Source: Parasulfitobacter algicola (GTDB lineage Bacteria > Pseudomonadota > Alphaproteobacteria > Rhodobacterales > Rhodobacteraceae). Taken from it: a stretch of 64,000 nt of DNA. A program made the position numbers and the translations under genes. The DNA lies in assembly GCF_013315265.1 (NCBI RefSeq), contig NZ_JABUFE010000007.1:124001-188000 (forward strand), written 5' to 3'. The notes beneath the pieces were generated by a model. The model did not search any database. It was not told the DNA's origin and worked only from the letters and a program-made list of their open reading frames with translations. This document shows positions 1-9,072 of this stretch, in pieces. Numbering within the stretch: position 1 is the first letter of the stretch; every line of letters begins with the position of its first letter.

Positions 1-474
1 CGGATGTTCTGGCAGTTGCGCGTTCATCGTCACATCCAGCGTCACAGGCCGTGTTTCACCCATCAGGGTCAGATCGCCGGTCATCGTTCCAGTTCCGTCG
101 TCATTCATCGTCAGTTCGGTTGACGTGAACATAATTTCGGGATGTTCGCCGGTGTTGAACCATTCAGGCGCGGTGCTGAGTTTGGCGTCAAAATTCACCT
201 CTTCCGGGTTGGGAAAACCTGTTGAGATCGACGTTGGGTCAATCATGATAGACACTGAGCTTGCCGTTGGATTTTCTGCATCCAATTCCAATGTGCCGGA
301 AATTTTATTAAAGCGGCCTGTATAATTTGACAGTCCAAAGTGGCTGACCTTCCAATGCACGCTAGCGTGGTTTGAATCCAGATCATACGTACCTGACGGG
401 ATGACCAATTCTGTGGCGAAAGCCGCTGAAGACAAGGCAAAACTGGTAAGACACGCCGTGATTAATCTATGCAT
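1..474 (-). CDS. YceI-family periplasmic protein (3' end missing)
   Basis: The reading frame runs without a stop from an ATG at 474 to the first base of the window, so about 158 codons are present and the C-terminus is cut off. The product starts with a signal peptide (MHRLITACLTSFALSSAAFA) and then shows the YceI-type opening GTYDLDSNHASVHWKVSHFG, a lipocalin-like fold that binds isoprenoid-type lipids in known members. Later stretches such as NPEEVNFDAKLSTAPEWFNT and GDLTLMGETRPVTLDVT are also typical of the family. It is transcribed away from the acetolactate synthase gene. The family assignment is firm; the ligand and cellular role are unknown. Confidence 0.85.
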   Translation of the reverse strand, partial: MHRLITACLTSFALSSAAFATELVIPSGTYDLDSNHASVHWKVSHFGLSNYTGRFNKISGTLELDAENPTASSVSIMIDPTSISTGFPNPEEVNFDAKLSTAPEWFNTGEHPEIMFTSTELTMNDDGTGTMTGDLTLMGETRPVTLDVTMNAQLPEHP

Positions 475-694
475 TTTGGAACTCCTCCATGACAAAGTTC
501 GTCACATCGTGGGTATTTCAGCGACGAACAACCTGATCGCCACTTAGGTTGCATTTGATCTGCTACAAGTTCACAATTTCGTATACGCGCCGCTTCGCCA
601 TTTTGGTTGTATTTTGCGAATAAACTGCTGAAAATTCTCGCATTTCCGGTAAAATCCGGCTAACAACAAAAGCCAGCACAATATTGGAAACACG

Positions 695-1258
695 ATGTCA
701 GCTTTGAAAATCAAAAAAGGCGCCACCAGCCATTCCGCCTATAACCTGAGGCCCAATTACTCGGATACAATCGAACGGCATACTTTGGCTGCTTTGGTCG
801 AAAACGAACCAGGCGTTCTGGCGCGTGTGATCGGGCTTTTTTCCGGGCGGGGCTATAACATTGAAAGCCTGACCGTCGCCGAAGTCGATCACGAAGGGCA
901 TCTGTCGCGGATCACGATCGTGACGACCGGGACGCCGCAAGTAATTGAACAAATCAAGGCGCAGCTTGGCCGGATTGTTCCGGTTCACGAAGTGCATGAT
1001 CTAACCGTCGAAGGACCATCGGTTGAACGCGAACTGGCATTGTTCAAAGTGTCCGGTGATGGCGACAAACGTATCGAAGCGCTGCGTCTGGCTGAAATAT
1101 TTCGCGCCAATGTGGTTGATAGCACTTTGAATTCATTTGTTTTTGAAATCACCGGTGCGCCGGAAAAAATCGACGCTTTTGCTGATCTAATGCGCCCACT
1201 TGGCCTATTGGAAGTGGCCCGTACGGGCGTGGCGGCTTTGGCGCGCGGATCGGAATAA
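695..1258 (+). CDS. ilvN: Acetolactate synthase small (regulatory) subunit
   Basis: Regulatory subunit of acetohydroxyacid synthase, which makes acetolactate or acetohydroxybutyrate at the start of branched-chain amino acid synthesis; the subunit activates the catalytic chain and confers valine feedback. The 187-residue protein has an ACT domain at about residues 29-103 (LAALVENEPGVLARVIGLFS, then GRGYNIESLTV) and the usual C-terminal domain from about 110. It carries roughly 25 extra residues at the N-terminus compared with enterobacterial IlvH. The catalytic-subunit gene is not next to it: upstream is the divergent YceI gene, so it is probably transcribed alone from the 475-694 interval. 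Also called ilvH. Confidence 0.93.
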   Translation: MSALKIKKGATSHSAYNLRPNYSDTIERHTLAALVENEPGVLARVIGLFSGRGYNIESLTVAEVDHEGHLSRITIVTTGTPQVIEQIKAQLGRIVPVHEVHDLTVEGPSVERELALFKVSGDGDKRIEALRLAEIFRANVVDSTLNSFVFEITGAPEKIDAFADLMRPLGLLEVARTGVAALARGSE

Positions 1259-1299
1259 ATTAAACCCCCACACGCCGGGACACCGGACGCGCAGGGGCT

Positions 1300-1319
1300 G
1301 ACCCACTTGGGGGTGGGTC
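1300..1319. terminator. Short GC-rich hairpin after ilvN
   Basis: GACCCAC at 1300-1306 pairs with GTGGGTC at 1313-1319 around a 6-nt loop. No T run follows, so a rho-independent terminator is possible but not convincing. It lies between the convergent ilvN and EF-hand genes. Confidence 0.35.
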
Positions 1320-1321
1320 TG

Positions 1322-1371
1322 GGGCGTCAGGGCCATTCAGGTAGCTCGGATACCGAAAAAACCTGACGCCC
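1322..1371. repeat. 10-bp inverted repeat between convergent genes
   Basis: GGGCGTCAGG at 1322-1331 is perfectly inverted as CCTGACGCCC at 1362-1371, with a 30-nt loop containing an A6 run. It ends 11 bases before the stop codon of the minus-strand EF-hand gene. It may act as a shared transcription end for the two convergent genes; this is inferred from position and structure only. Confidence 0.5.
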
Positions 1372-1382
1372 TGCTCGGGAGT

Positions 1383-1625
1383 TTAGCCGTCAGTCGCAGG
1401 CAGAAGTGCTGCGTCTTGAGCCGCCTGCATTTCTTCCATGTCAACTGCACCATCAGCATTTACGTCGATGGCTGTGAACAGCTCGTCAGTCAGTTCAGGG
1501 AAGGCTGTCTGAAGCTCTGTCATGTTATAGACACCATCACCATCGGCGTCGATTGCGGCGTCTTGCGCAAAAGCCTGAAAAGTTGCCAGGGCTGCTACGG
1601 CTACGGAAAGTGTCAAAGTTTTCAT
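1383..1625 (-). CDS. Small exported EF-hand protein
   Basis: An 80-residue protein with a cleavable signal peptide (residues 1-20, ending AFA) and two canonical 12-residue EF-hand loops: D26-A-D-G-D-G-V-Y-N-M-T-E37 and D54-V-N-A-D-G-A-V-D-M-E-E65. All calcium-coordinating positions 1, 3, 5 and 12 are acidic or Asn/Asp, so both loops should bind calcium. It is predicted to be periplasmic or secreted. It is divergent from the sigma-factor gene at 1886, with about 260 bp between the two starts, which suggests a shared control region. The specific role is unknown. Confidence 0.85.
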   Translation of the reverse strand: MKTLTLSVAVAALATFQAFAQDAAIDADGDGVYNMTELQTAFPELTDELFTAIDVNADGAVDMEEMQAAQDAALLPATDG

Positions 1626-1885
1626 TTTAGTCGCTCCTTAAAGGTTATCGAGCGAAGGCCATTCTTGCGCCTTCACAATAGAAGAGCATCTGGCGTGCTG
1701 TTTATTCCCATGTTTTCGGAAAGCCTGCAAAATATAGCAATTCGCGCGATTCACCGCGCAAGCAATGTTCGAAATGTGCAAGTATTTGCCCAAAAACAGG
1801 GTAAAAGCCCGATGGGCAAAAAACCCCAGGCTTGTATCAATCTGCATCATAGCCACTGTGATGATACCTATTGCAGGAGAGTATC

Positions 1886-2395
1886 ATGCTTAAGAGTACC
1901 ACAGCAGAGCTATCAGAACTGGAACCAGAAATACTACGAATGGCGCGAAAATTAACCCCTACAAAAGAAATAGCTGAAGACTGTGCCCAAGATGCACTGC
2001 TTGCGGTTTGGTCGCGCTTGCAAGATGGCGCCGACATTGAACAGTTGCGGTCCTATGCATACGCCGCGTTACGCCACAGATGTCGCCGCAAGGTTCAGAA
2101 GACCGAATATCTGAACGAAGACACCCTGCCCGGCCTGCCTGCCGACACAGATGCGCGTCTGGCGGTGCAAGATGTTCTGTCCGTGATTGAGACATTACCA
2201 GCGGATCGCGCAAAGTTGTTGCAAGAGTTGATCCGGTCCGAGGCCCCCTATGGAGAGTTGGCAGAGCGGTTGAATCTACCCATAGGTACAGTCATGTCGC
2301 GCCTGTCACGGGCGCGGGCTGATCTGCGCAAGGCATTGGACTTACCCCAAAGCTCGGCCGTCACAGTGCTGTTAAAGGAAGACGCAACACATTGA
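1886..2395 (+). CDS. Sigma-70 family (ECF-like) RNA polymerase sigma factor
   Basis: A 169-residue protein with a region 2-like helix set near the N-terminus (EILRMARKLTPTKEIAEDCAQ and LRSYAYAALRHRCRR) and a region 4 helix-turn-helix near the C-terminus (ELAERLNLPIGTVMSRLSRA). Region 3 is absent, as in ECF factors. The frame is open from a TTG at 1871, but the ATG at 1886 sits 5 bases after an AGGAGA ribosome-binding site at 1875-1880 and is the better start. No anti-sigma gene lies downstream; the next gene is on the other strand. It is divergent from the EF-hand gene. Target promoters are unknown. Confidence 0.85.
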   Translation: MLKSTTAELSELEPEILRMARKLTPTKEIAEDCAQDALLAVWSRLQDGADIEQLRSYAYAALRHRCRRKVQKTEYLNEDTLPGLPADTDARLAVQDVLSVIETLPADRAKLLQELIRSEAPYGELAERLNLPIGTVMSRLSRARADLRKALDLPQSSAVTVLLKEDATH

Positions 2396-2540
2396 TCTTA
2401 TAACGTACGCTGTATCCAATATCGTGCGGATACTTGGTTACCTTTGGCACGCGTATTTGGGGAACAATGAAGGTACATGCTTTGCCCAAGTGTTTGTGGG
2501 TACTGTTACATAGTTCATTCAGATAATCTGTTTGGACATA

Positions 2541-2569
2541 AAAATGGGGGGCATAAAGCCCCCCAGTTT
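2541..2569 (-). terminator. Rho-independent terminator for the ImmA/IrrE-type gene
   Basis: TGGGGGGC at 2545-2552 pairs perfectly with GCCCCCCA at 2558-2565 around the loop ATAAA. Read on the minus strand the hairpin is followed by TTTT, so it fits as the end of the minus-strand gene at 2681-3247. On the plus strand only GTTTC follows, so it could also weakly stop the sigma-factor transcript. Confidence 0.7.
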
Positions 2570-2680
2570 CGCCGTTCAAGCTCATCGTTGTTACCGCTCG
2601 GTTATATTTCTGCCTGCGGCCTGAACGTCGTCCAAGGGCGAGCGCACCCGCCCTGTGATCAATTTACTAAATCAAGCGCA

Positions 2681-3247
2681 TCATTTTTTACCATATCCTG
2701 TTTTGAGCTTCACTAATGCCACCTTCACTACAGCTTGGGTAACTCCAAAGTACTTAGCTAACTTGGAGATATCTCCTAAACAGATGGTATGAGCGGCTAC
2801 GAGCTGACCATTTCCAAAAAGCAATGCTTCTGCAAACTCGTTAGCCTCTCGCTCTTCACTTTTATCTACGTAAAATGCAGCCTCGGAAAGATCGAAGTAT
2901 TTCGCATAGGCAAGTGGGTCATCGTGTTTCTCGTGACGGAAGTAATGACCCATTTCATGAAGGACTGCGAAGCGTTGAGCTTCAATTGACAACTTCTCAT
3001 TCACGACTATGCAATAGCTATTATCTGAAAATGGATCTTGTTTTAGCATTCCATTTACGCCGAAGGGTAAAGCTTGTCGCTCCACAGAAAAACCTAGTGC
3101 CTCTGCAAAATTCTTTACTGATCTTGCTCGCCCTTCAGTTCTTGGTGACAAAGTAAACTGCCTAAAAAGATGTTTAATTTTCCCATCTGCCGGAAGCAGA
3201 CGCATCACTTGGCGAATATCGAATTTGAACTCTTCCCTCAGCTGCAT
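2681..3247 (-). CDS. ImmA/IrrE-family zinc metallopeptidase
   Basis: The product has the zinc protease signature HEMGH at about residues 97-101 of the 188-residue form, followed by the E-x-x-A-N-x-F-A helix ([14 protein letters not shown]) that supplies the third zinc ligand. Members of this family cleave HTH repressors, as ImmA does in ICEBs1, or act in stress control, as IrrE does. The C-terminus ([22 protein letters not shown]) looks like a small helix-turn-helix. The open frame reaches up to 3316, but that would overlap nrdJ by 79 bases; the ATG at 3247 overlaps only the last codons of nrdJ. The sequence is visibly more AT-rich than its neighbours, suggesting acquisition. No Xre repressor partner is adjacent. 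Confidence 0.8.
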   Translation of the reverse strand: MQLREEFKFDIRQVMRLLPADGKIKHLFRQFTLSPRTEGRARSVKNFAEALGFSVERQALPFGVNGMLKQDPFSDNSYCIVVNEKLSIEAQRFAVLHEMGHYFRHEKHDDPLAYAKYFDLSEAAFYVDKSEEREANEFAEALLFGNGQLVAAHTICLGDISKLAKYFGVTQAVVKVALVKLKTGYGKK

Positions 3248-6200
3248 CCACTTGTCCCGCCGCAGGTATTGCACTTCATGCAGGTGCCGTTGCGCACCAG
3301 TGTGTAGTTTCCGCAATCACCACAAGGGTCGCCTTCGTAACCTTGCATCTTGGCTTTGGCGCGGGCATCCATCTGGATCGTGCCGGTGGCCACGGCCGTC
3401 GTTGTCTGGCTGATCGTGGTCGATGTTGCGGGTACCAGCGTTTGCAAGACAGCTTCTGGGTCAATCGACGGGTCCAGCGCCACGGCGCCGGCCTGACCGC
3501 CTTGCAGCACGACCAGTTCTTGCGGAACACGTTTGCGCAAGTATCCAGTTGAACTGATTTGCTTCAGCACTTCCAATGACTTAGAGGCCGCAGTTTCACT
3601 TAGATCCGTAAAGTTGCGTTTGCCTTCTTCTTCACCGCGACCCAGATCGTCAAAGGTTTGACCATCGGGTTTGACATGCGCCAGATCGGTGCGATCCAGA
3701 TAAGACACCGCCAGTTCGCGGAAGATGTAATCAAGGATTGATGTCGCATTCTTGATGCTGTCATTGCCCTGAACCATGCCAGCCGGTTCAAATTTGGTAA
3801 AGGTAAACGCCTCGACAAATTCCTCAAGCGGGACACCGTATTGCAGGCCAACCGATACTGCGATGGCGAAGTTGTTCATCATCGCGCGGAAACCGGCGCC
3901 TTCTTTGTGCATGTCGATGAAAATCTCGCCCAAGGCACCGTCTTTGTATTCGCCCGTCCGCAGATAAACTTTGTGACCGCCCACAATCGCCTTTTGTGTA
4001 TAGCCCTTGCGACGCTGAGGCAGCTTTTCACGATTGCTGCGTACGATTTCTTTGACGATCACCTTTTCGATGATCTTTTCGGCCAGAACGGCGGCCTTTT
4101 CGTGCATTGTGCCTGATGCCAGAACCTCTTCTGCTTCATCATCGTCTTCGACAAGGGCTGCGGCCAGTGGTTGCGACAGTTTTGATCCGTCACGGTACAG
4201 CGCATTGGCTTTGACACCCAGGCTCCAGCTTAGCTCATAGGCTTTCTGGCAATCCTCAATCGTTGCATCGTTTTGCATGTTGATCGTCTTGGAAATCGCG
4301 CCCGAGATGAACGACTGCGCAGCGGCCATCATATAGATATGGCTGTCAACACTTAGAAAACGCTTACCTTTTTTGCCGCAAGCGTTGGCGCAATCGAAAA
4401 TATTATAATGCTCTTCTTTCAGGTGCGGTGCGCCTTCCAGCGTCATGGTTCCGCAAACATGATCATTCGCAGCTTCAATATCGGCTTTGCTGAACCCAAG
4501 GTGGCGCAACAGATCAAACGTTGGATCATTCAGCTTTTCGGTCGGAATACCCAGCACATTGGTGCAGAATTCTTCACCCAACGTCCACTGATTGAACACA
4601 AACCGGATATCAAACGCGCTTGGAAGTGCGGCTTCGATCTTGTCCAATTCGTTCTGGCCAAAGCCGTGCCCCACAAGCGACGTGTGGTTAATGCCTGGCG
4701 CATTCCCAAGGCTGGCATGACCGACAGCGTGGCTAACGATTTCTTCGATATGCGCACTGCCATAGCCCAGCTTTTCCAGTGCAGCAGGAACAGACTGGTT
4801 AATGATCTTGAAATATCCGCCACCGGCCAGCTTTTTGAATTTCACCAGTGCAAAGTCAGGTTCAATCCCTGTTGTGTCGCAATCCATCACCAGACCGATA
4901 GTGCCAGTGGGTGCGATGACAGTTGATTGCGCATTGCGATAGCCGTGCTTTTCGCCCAGTTTCAGCGCCTTGTCCCAGCTGGATTTCGCAAGTGTTACCA
5001 ATCGCTTATCCGGGCAATTATCGTGATCTAGGGCAACGGGCTTTACCGCAAGGTTTTCATATCCGTCGGTTTTGCCATAAGCAGCCGTACGGTGGTTGCG
5101 GATAACACGCAACATGTGATCTGCGTTTTTCTTATATCCGGGGAACGGCCCCAATTCACCTGCAATTTCAGCGGATGTGGCATAGCTGATACCGGTCATA
5201 ATCGCCGTCAAAGCACCGCACAGTGCGCGACCTTCGTCACTGTCATAGCCATAGCCCATGTTCATCAGCAAACCACCGATGTTCGCATATCCTAGACCAA
5301 GTGTGCGAAAGTCATAAGATCGCTGTGCGATTTCCTTGGACGGGAATTGCGCCATCATCACGCTGACTTCCAGCGTCAGCGTCCACAGGCGTGTGGCATG
5401 CATGTAATCTTCGACCTGAAATTCGCCGTCCTTATAGAAGGTCAGCAAGTTCATCGAGGCCAGGTTGCAGGCCGTATCGTCCAGGAACATATATTCCGAA
5501 CAAGGGTTTGAACCGCGGATTGCGCCATCTTCGGGGCATGTGTGCCATGCATTGACTGTATCATGGTACTGAATGCCCGGATCAGCACAGGCCCAAGCTG
5601 CATGGCCCACCTGTTCCCACAAATCACGTGCTTTAATCGTCTTGGCGACAGACCCATCACGGCGGTTTAGTAATGCCCAATCATCGTCATTCTTGACAGC
5701 TTTCAGGAAAGCATCTGTGACACGGATCGAATTGTTTGAATTCTGGCCCGACACGCTGGAATAGGCTTCGCTGTCCCAATCGGTGTTATAGGTCGGAAAT
5801 TCGATGCTGGCATATCCTTGACGGGCATAATCCAAAACGCGCTTGATGTAAGTTTCGGGAATTGAAACCTTTTTAGCAGATTTCACAGCGGCTTTCAGGG
5901 CATCATTCACCTTGGGATCATAGGCGTCGGCTTCGGCGCCGTCCCATGTGCGGATCGCCTCAAACAGGCTGTTCAGCTTTTCTTCGTGCATCTTGGAACC
6001 CGCGACGATGGACGCCACTTTCTGTTCTTCGATCACTTTCCAGTTGATGAATTCTTCGATGTCGGGGTGATCGGCATCGCAGATCACCATTTTGGCCGCA
6101 CGCCGTGTGGTGCCACCCGATTTGATCGCCCCCGCAGCCCGGTCGCCGATTTTCAGAAAACCCATCAGGCCGGATGATTTGCCACCGCCCGACAAAGCCT

Positions 6201-6927
6201 CGCCTTCGCCGCGCAGACTGGAAAAGTTCGTGCCGGTGCCTGAGCCATATTTGAACAGCCGTGCTTCGCGGACCCACAGATCCATGATGCCGCCTTCGTT
6301 AACCAGATCGTCGGCAACGGATTGGATAAAACAGGCGTGTGGCTGCGGGTGTTCATAAGACGACGTGGATTTGGTCAGTTTTCCGGTCTTATAGTCAACA
6401 TAATGGTGCCCTTGGGCCGGGCCATCAATGCCGTAAGCCCAGTGCAGACCGGTGTTAAACCACTGCGGGCTGTTGGGTGCGGCGCGTTGCGTGGCCAGCA
6501 TATAGCGCATTTCGTCGAAATAGGCGCGCGCATCTTTTTCAGCTGTGAAATAGCCACCCTTCCAACCCCAATAGGTCCAGGCACCGGCCAGACGATCAAA
6601 CACCTGCTTGGCGGATGTTTCACCAATGATGCGTTCGTCCTTTGGCAGTTCGGCCAAAGCTTTTTCATCCGCAACAGACCGCCACAGAAATTCAGGGACA
6701 TCCTTTTCCTTAACTTTCTTCAAACGGGCCGGAACACCGGCTTTGCGAAAATATTTCTGGGCAATAACGTCGGATGCCACTTGGCTCCAACTGGTTGGGA
6801 CCTCAAGATCCTCCTGACGGAATACCACTGTGCCGTCGGGATTTCGGATTTCAGACACGGTCGAGGTAAACTCGAGCTCTGCGTATGCGTCTTTTCCGGA
6901 TTTCGTAAACGTGCGATCAATTTTCAT
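3238..6927 (-). CDS. nrdJ: Adenosylcobalamin-dependent (class II) ribonucleotide reductase
   Basis: Reduces ribonucleotides to deoxyribonucleotides with a B12-derived radical, independent of oxygen. The 1229-residue chain shows family landmarks: [15 protein letters not shown] near residue 150, the catalytic-loop segment [20 protein letters not shown], the phosphate-binding segment [20 protein letters not shown], and a C-terminal cysteine-rich zinc-ribbon tail ([20 protein letters not shown], from about residue 1202) that carries the redox-active thiols. Length is normal for the long alphaproteobacterial NrdJ. It appears monocistronic apart from the small protease gene touching its 3' end. A NrdR-box-like palindrome lies about 180 bp upstream; no cobalamin riboswitch was recognised. 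Confidence 0.95.
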   Translation of the reverse strand: MKIDRTFTKSGKDAYAELEFTSTVSEIRNPDGTVVFRQEDLEVPTSWSQVASDVIAQKYFRKAGVPARLKKVKEKDVPEFLWRSVADEKALAELPKDERIIGETSAKQVFDRLAGAWTYWGWKGGYFTAEKDARAYFDEMRYMLATQRAAPNSPQWFNTGLHWAYGIDGPAQGHHYVDYKTGKLTKSTSSYEHPQPHACFIQSVADDLVNEGGIMDLWVREARLFKYGSGTGTNFSSLRGEGEALSGGGKSSGLMGFLKIGDRAAGAIKSGGTTRRAAKMVICDADHPDIEEFINWKVIEEQKVASIVAGSKMHEEKLNSLFEAIRTWDGAEADAYDPKVNDALKAAVKSAKKVSIPETYIKRVLDYARQGYASIEFPTYNTDWDSEAYSSVSGQNSNNSIRVTDAFLKAVKNDDDWALLNRRDGSVAKTIKARDLWEQVGHAAWACADPGIQYHDTVNAWHTCPEDGAIRGSNPCSEYMFLDDTACNLASMNLLTFYKDGEFQVEDYMHATRLWTLTLEVSVMMAQFPSKEIAQRSYDFRTLGLGYANIGGLLMNMGYGYDSDEGRALCGALTAIMTGISYATSAEIAGELGPFPGYKKNADHMLRVIRNHRTAAYGKTDGYENLAVKPVALDHDNCPDKRLVTLAKSSWDKALKLGEKHGYRNAQSTVIAPTGTIGLVMDCDTTGIEPDFALVKFKKLAGGGYFKIINQSVPAALEKLGYGSAHIEEIVSHAVGHASLGNAPGINHTSLVGHGFGQNELDKIEAALPSAFDIRFVFNQWTLGEEFCTNVLGIPTEKLNDPTFDLLRHLGFSKADIEAANDHVCGTMTLEGAPHLKEEHYNIFDCANACGKKGKRFLSVDSHIYMMAAAQSFISGAISKTINMQNDATIEDCQKAYELSWSLGVKANALYRDGSKLSQPLAAALVEDDDEAEEVLASGTMHEKAAVLAEKIIEKVIVKEIVRSNREKLPQRRKGYTQKAIVGGHKVYLRTGEYKDGALGEIFIDMHKEGAGFRAMMNNFAIAVSVGLQYGVPLEEFVEAFTFTKFEPAGMVQGNDSIKNATSILDYIFRELAVSYLDRTDLAHVKPDGQTFDDLGRGEEEGKRNFTDLSETAASKSLEVLKQISSTGYLRKRVPQELVVLQGGQAGAVALDPSIDPEAVLQTLVPATSTTISQTTTAVATGTIQMDARAKAKMQGYEGDPCGDCGNYTLVRNGTCMKCNTCGGTSGCS

Positions 6928-7461
6928 CTTATTGCCCTATTTATTTGCACTCGTCCCCCACCCCACGTTTGATCGCAGGCTTGGTATCGTGCCGACAGAG
7001 GTCAGAATCGCGAAACAACCCGGCAAAAGATCGAAATCTCTTGCAAACAATCAGATGGGCCAAGTGGCATGACCCGTCTTTGCGAAAGTTGTCCCTCGTG
7101 CGACCTGGCCACTATATGTTGTGGCGTACCCCGTCGGCTTGCACAAACTGGCGTATATACCCCTATCGGGTCAACGGTAAAATTTACGCTTCGGCAATTT
7201 TTTTCGGTTGACTTAACTTGTCCAGCGCCACGACTGATTCACTACAAAATCACCTAACGTCACTTGCGGTGAAACGAACCCTTGAAGGGGTCGTCATAAT
7301 TTTGTTGCAAAGCAAATGAGTTACACGGAACATCGCACGTAAATCGATGTGTGTTTTTATGACATCAACCTTCTGATGATCGATAAAGTTTTAATGTCAT
7401 TGCCCTTTTGGTTGCATGAAATGGGATTAAACTGTCGTAAAAATAAATAGGATCATCGTTA
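6928..7461. other. 534-bp intergenic region between nrdJ and a lipoprotein gene
   Basis: This divergent interval holds the NrdR-box-like palindrome at 7109-7124 and must contain the promoters of both flanking genes. The half next to the lipoprotein gene (about 7190-7460) is AT-rich, with a T8 run at 7197-7204. I saw no conserved open frame, no tRNA and no B12-riboswitch core. Confidence 0.5.
7109..7124 (-). promoter_or_regulatory. NrdR-box-like palindrome upstream of nrdJ
   Basis: CCACTATATGTTGTGG matches the NrdR consensus (ACACWATATATWGTGT) at 13 of 16 positions by eye, with the half-sites CCAC and GTGG inverted around an AT-rich core. It lies 182 bp before the nrdJ start. NrdR normally binds two boxes about three helical turns apart; I did not find a convincing second box, so the call is moderate. 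Confidence 0.5.
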
Positions 7462-7914
7462 ATGCGCATATTATGGCTGCCAATCGCGGCGTTTTTTCTT
7501 TTGACGGCCTGCGACACCCCTTCTGATACTGAAAGACCGGCCAGTAAACGTCAGATTTATTTCACAGAATTCCCATCCGACCTTTATGCAGCCGCCGAAG
7601 CCAGCTGTCGCGATAATGCTGATATGATCCGATCATCGTCCAAATCGCAGCTGATTTGCGAGGCCCATCCCCCGCCCCAAATCGCCGCGAATCTGATCGC
7701 AGCGCATCAGGGAACACTGGATGATCTGCCGCTTTATGTGATGTCGCTGAACACCAAAGAATCACCTGGCGGCTTTATCACGACACTGGATTTTCACACC
7801 CGCGTGCCCCGCGAAGACGGCAAAGCCATCCTGATCCGCACCCGCGACCCCCGCGCCAATCGCGCAATGGAACGCCTGATCCGTATGTCTGGCGGTCGGT
7901 CCGTTCCGGGCTAA
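7462..7914 (+). CDS. Predicted lipoprotein of unknown function
   Basis: A 150-residue protein with a lipoprotein signal: a charged start, a hydrophobic stretch and the lipobox LTAC at residues 14-17, so Cys17 should be lipidated. The mature part contains two further cysteines in a conserved-looking context (AEASCRDNADMIRSSSKSQL then ICEAHPPP) and ends basic (MERLIRMSGGRSVPG). AGGAT at 7450-7454 is a plausible ribosome-binding site. I do not recognise the family; it is probably a small envelope protein of the Roseobacter group. Confidence 0.65.
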   Translation: MRILWLPIAAFFLLTACDTPSDTERPASKRQIYFTEFPSDLYAAAEASCRDNADMIRSSSKSQLICEAHPPPQIAANLIAAHQGTLDDLPLYVMSLNTKESPGGFITTLDFHTRVPREDGKAILIRTRDPRANRAMERLIRMSGGRSVPG

Positions 7915-8037
7915 AACCAGCTTTGCGGACCTTGTTGCGTTGCGGTTGCCTATGTCAAAGCTCAGGCGACAAAGATAGATTAATTTTCAACGCCGGACTA
8001 ACGTCAGTCGCGGCCGATATCAAAAGACAGGAATGAC

Positions 8038-8382
8038 ATGCCACATGTTTCAGTTGAATTTTCCAAGGGCCTTGAACAAACCAACGATATTCAATCTGTT
8101 TGCAATCAATTATTTGCGACCCTTTGCGACCAAGACGCGTTTGAAGATCCCTCTGTAATCAAAATACGAGCAACCCCGATTGAGTTTTTCCGTATAGGAA
8201 GCGAACCTCAGACATTTGTTCACGCCACGCTTTTACTGATGCAAGGGCGCAGTGAATCGACCCGAACTCATTTGAATAAGGCGATATTGGACGTACTCAG
8301 CAAAGCGCTTCCCGATGTCGGCAGTATAACCGTGAAAGATGTCGAAATGACCCGTGCGACATATGCTTCGCGCGTTTTATAA
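8038..8382 (+). CDS. 5-carboxymethyl-2-hydroxymuconate isomerase-like tautomerase
   Basis: A 114-residue protein beginning MPHVSVEFSKGLEQ, as in the CHMI/HpaF branch of the tautomerase superfamily, where the initiator Met is removed and Pro1 becomes the catalytic base. In homoprotocatechuate breakdown this enzyme isomerises 5-carboxymethyl-2-hydroxymuconate. The C-terminal SITVKDVEMTRATYASRVL also fits the family. No other homoprotocatechuate genes are nearby, so the substrate in this organism is uncertain. It stands alone, with about 120 bp to the preceding gene. Confidence 0.75.
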   Translation: MPHVSVEFSKGLEQTNDIQSVCNQLFATLCDQDAFEDPSVIKIRATPIEFFRIGSEPQTFVHATLLLMQGRSESTRTHLNKAILDVLSKALPDVGSITVKDVEMTRATYASRVL

Positions 8383-8493
8383 GCTGTAGTTAACTTCGTG
8401 AGAGTATAATTATCAAGAAAACTCAGCATGACCGTTGTTAAGTATATAAGCCTAAAAACAACACTACCATAAGAATGAGTTCATCTTTGAAAG

Positions 8494-8570
8494 TGGTCGG
8501 GACGGCAAGATTCGAACTTGCGACCCCCTGTACCCAAAACAGGTGCGCTACCAGGCTGCGCTACGCCCCG
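8494..8570 (-). tRNA. tRNA-Pro (anticodon TGG)
   Basis: Reading the minus strand from 8570 gives a full cloverleaf: acceptor stem CGGGGCG paired with CGTCCCG, a D-arm containing AGCGCAGCCTGGTAGCGC, anticodon stem CCTGT/ACAGG around the loop TTTGGGT (anticodon TGG), and the T-arm with GTTCGAATC. The discriminator base is A and CCA is encoded, for 77 nt in all. Confidence 0.96.
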
Positions 8571-8613
8571 ACGAAGCAGTCACTTAAACCCAAGTGATCG
8601 AAATGAAAAGCCC

Positions 8614-9072
8614 CTAACAGGGCCAAAGTGCATTTGATTGATTTAAAATCGGATGCCGCATCACAGATCCAGCAGCGATCCCAAGGGATTTGGCCATTCC
8701 GCCGTTGATCTCAAGCACCAGACTGACGCCGGGGCCACTTGGGATGGGGGTACGATCATGCGGGATCGCATTTTCGTGGACTTTCAGAACTTGGCCATCC
8801 GGGGCCATAAAAATCATATCCAGCGGGATCAGCGTGTTTTGCATCCAGAACGCCAGTTCTTGCGGGTCTGGATACACAAACAACATGCCGGAAAACCGCG
8901 GCATCGTTTCGCGGTGCATCAAACCTTGCCCGCGCTCGGCCGCGTCATCGGCGATTTCAACCTGAAACCGCGCCTGACCCCAGTCGCCTTTGATATCGAC
9001 AAAGTCGGGACTGCAGTCAGCAAATGCACCAAAAGGCAGAAAAATGAAAAAAAGCGCAAACGCGCGGTTCAC
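8614..9072 (-). CDS. DUF192-family exported protein
   Basis: A 152-residue protein with a signal peptide (residues 1-18, ending AFA) and the DUF192 core: [20 protein letters not shown], the motif [33 protein letters not shown] and [17 protein letters not shown]192 proteins are small beta-rich exported proteins of unknown function. The start overlaps the stop of the upstream cold-shock gene by 4 nt (ATGA), so translation is probably coupled; this linkage of a DUF192 gene to a double cold-shock gene looks deliberate. The tRNA-Pro gene lies downstream. Confidence 0.88.
   Translation of the reverse strand: MNRAFALFFIFLPFGAFADCSPDFVDIKGDWGQARFQVEIADDAAERGQGLMHRETMPRFSGMLFVYPDPQELAFWMQNTLIPLDMIFMAPDGQVLKVHENAIPHDRTPIPSGPGVSLVLEINGGMAKSLGIAAGSVMRHPILNQSNALWPC

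Noticed and set aside
1416-1955. A 179-codon plus-strand frame spanning the EF-hand gene and the sigma-factor start
   Set aside because: It overlaps two better-supported genes and the predicted protein shows no signal or domain.
4408-4926. A 172-codon plus-strand frame within nrdJ
   Set aside because: Opposite a conserved part of nrdJ and without a credible start; a chance frame.
6928-7461. Possible cobalamin riboswitch upstream of nrdJ
   Set aside because: I looked for the B12-box and conserved core on the minus strand and found none; the enzyme uses B12 but need not be riboswitch-controlled.
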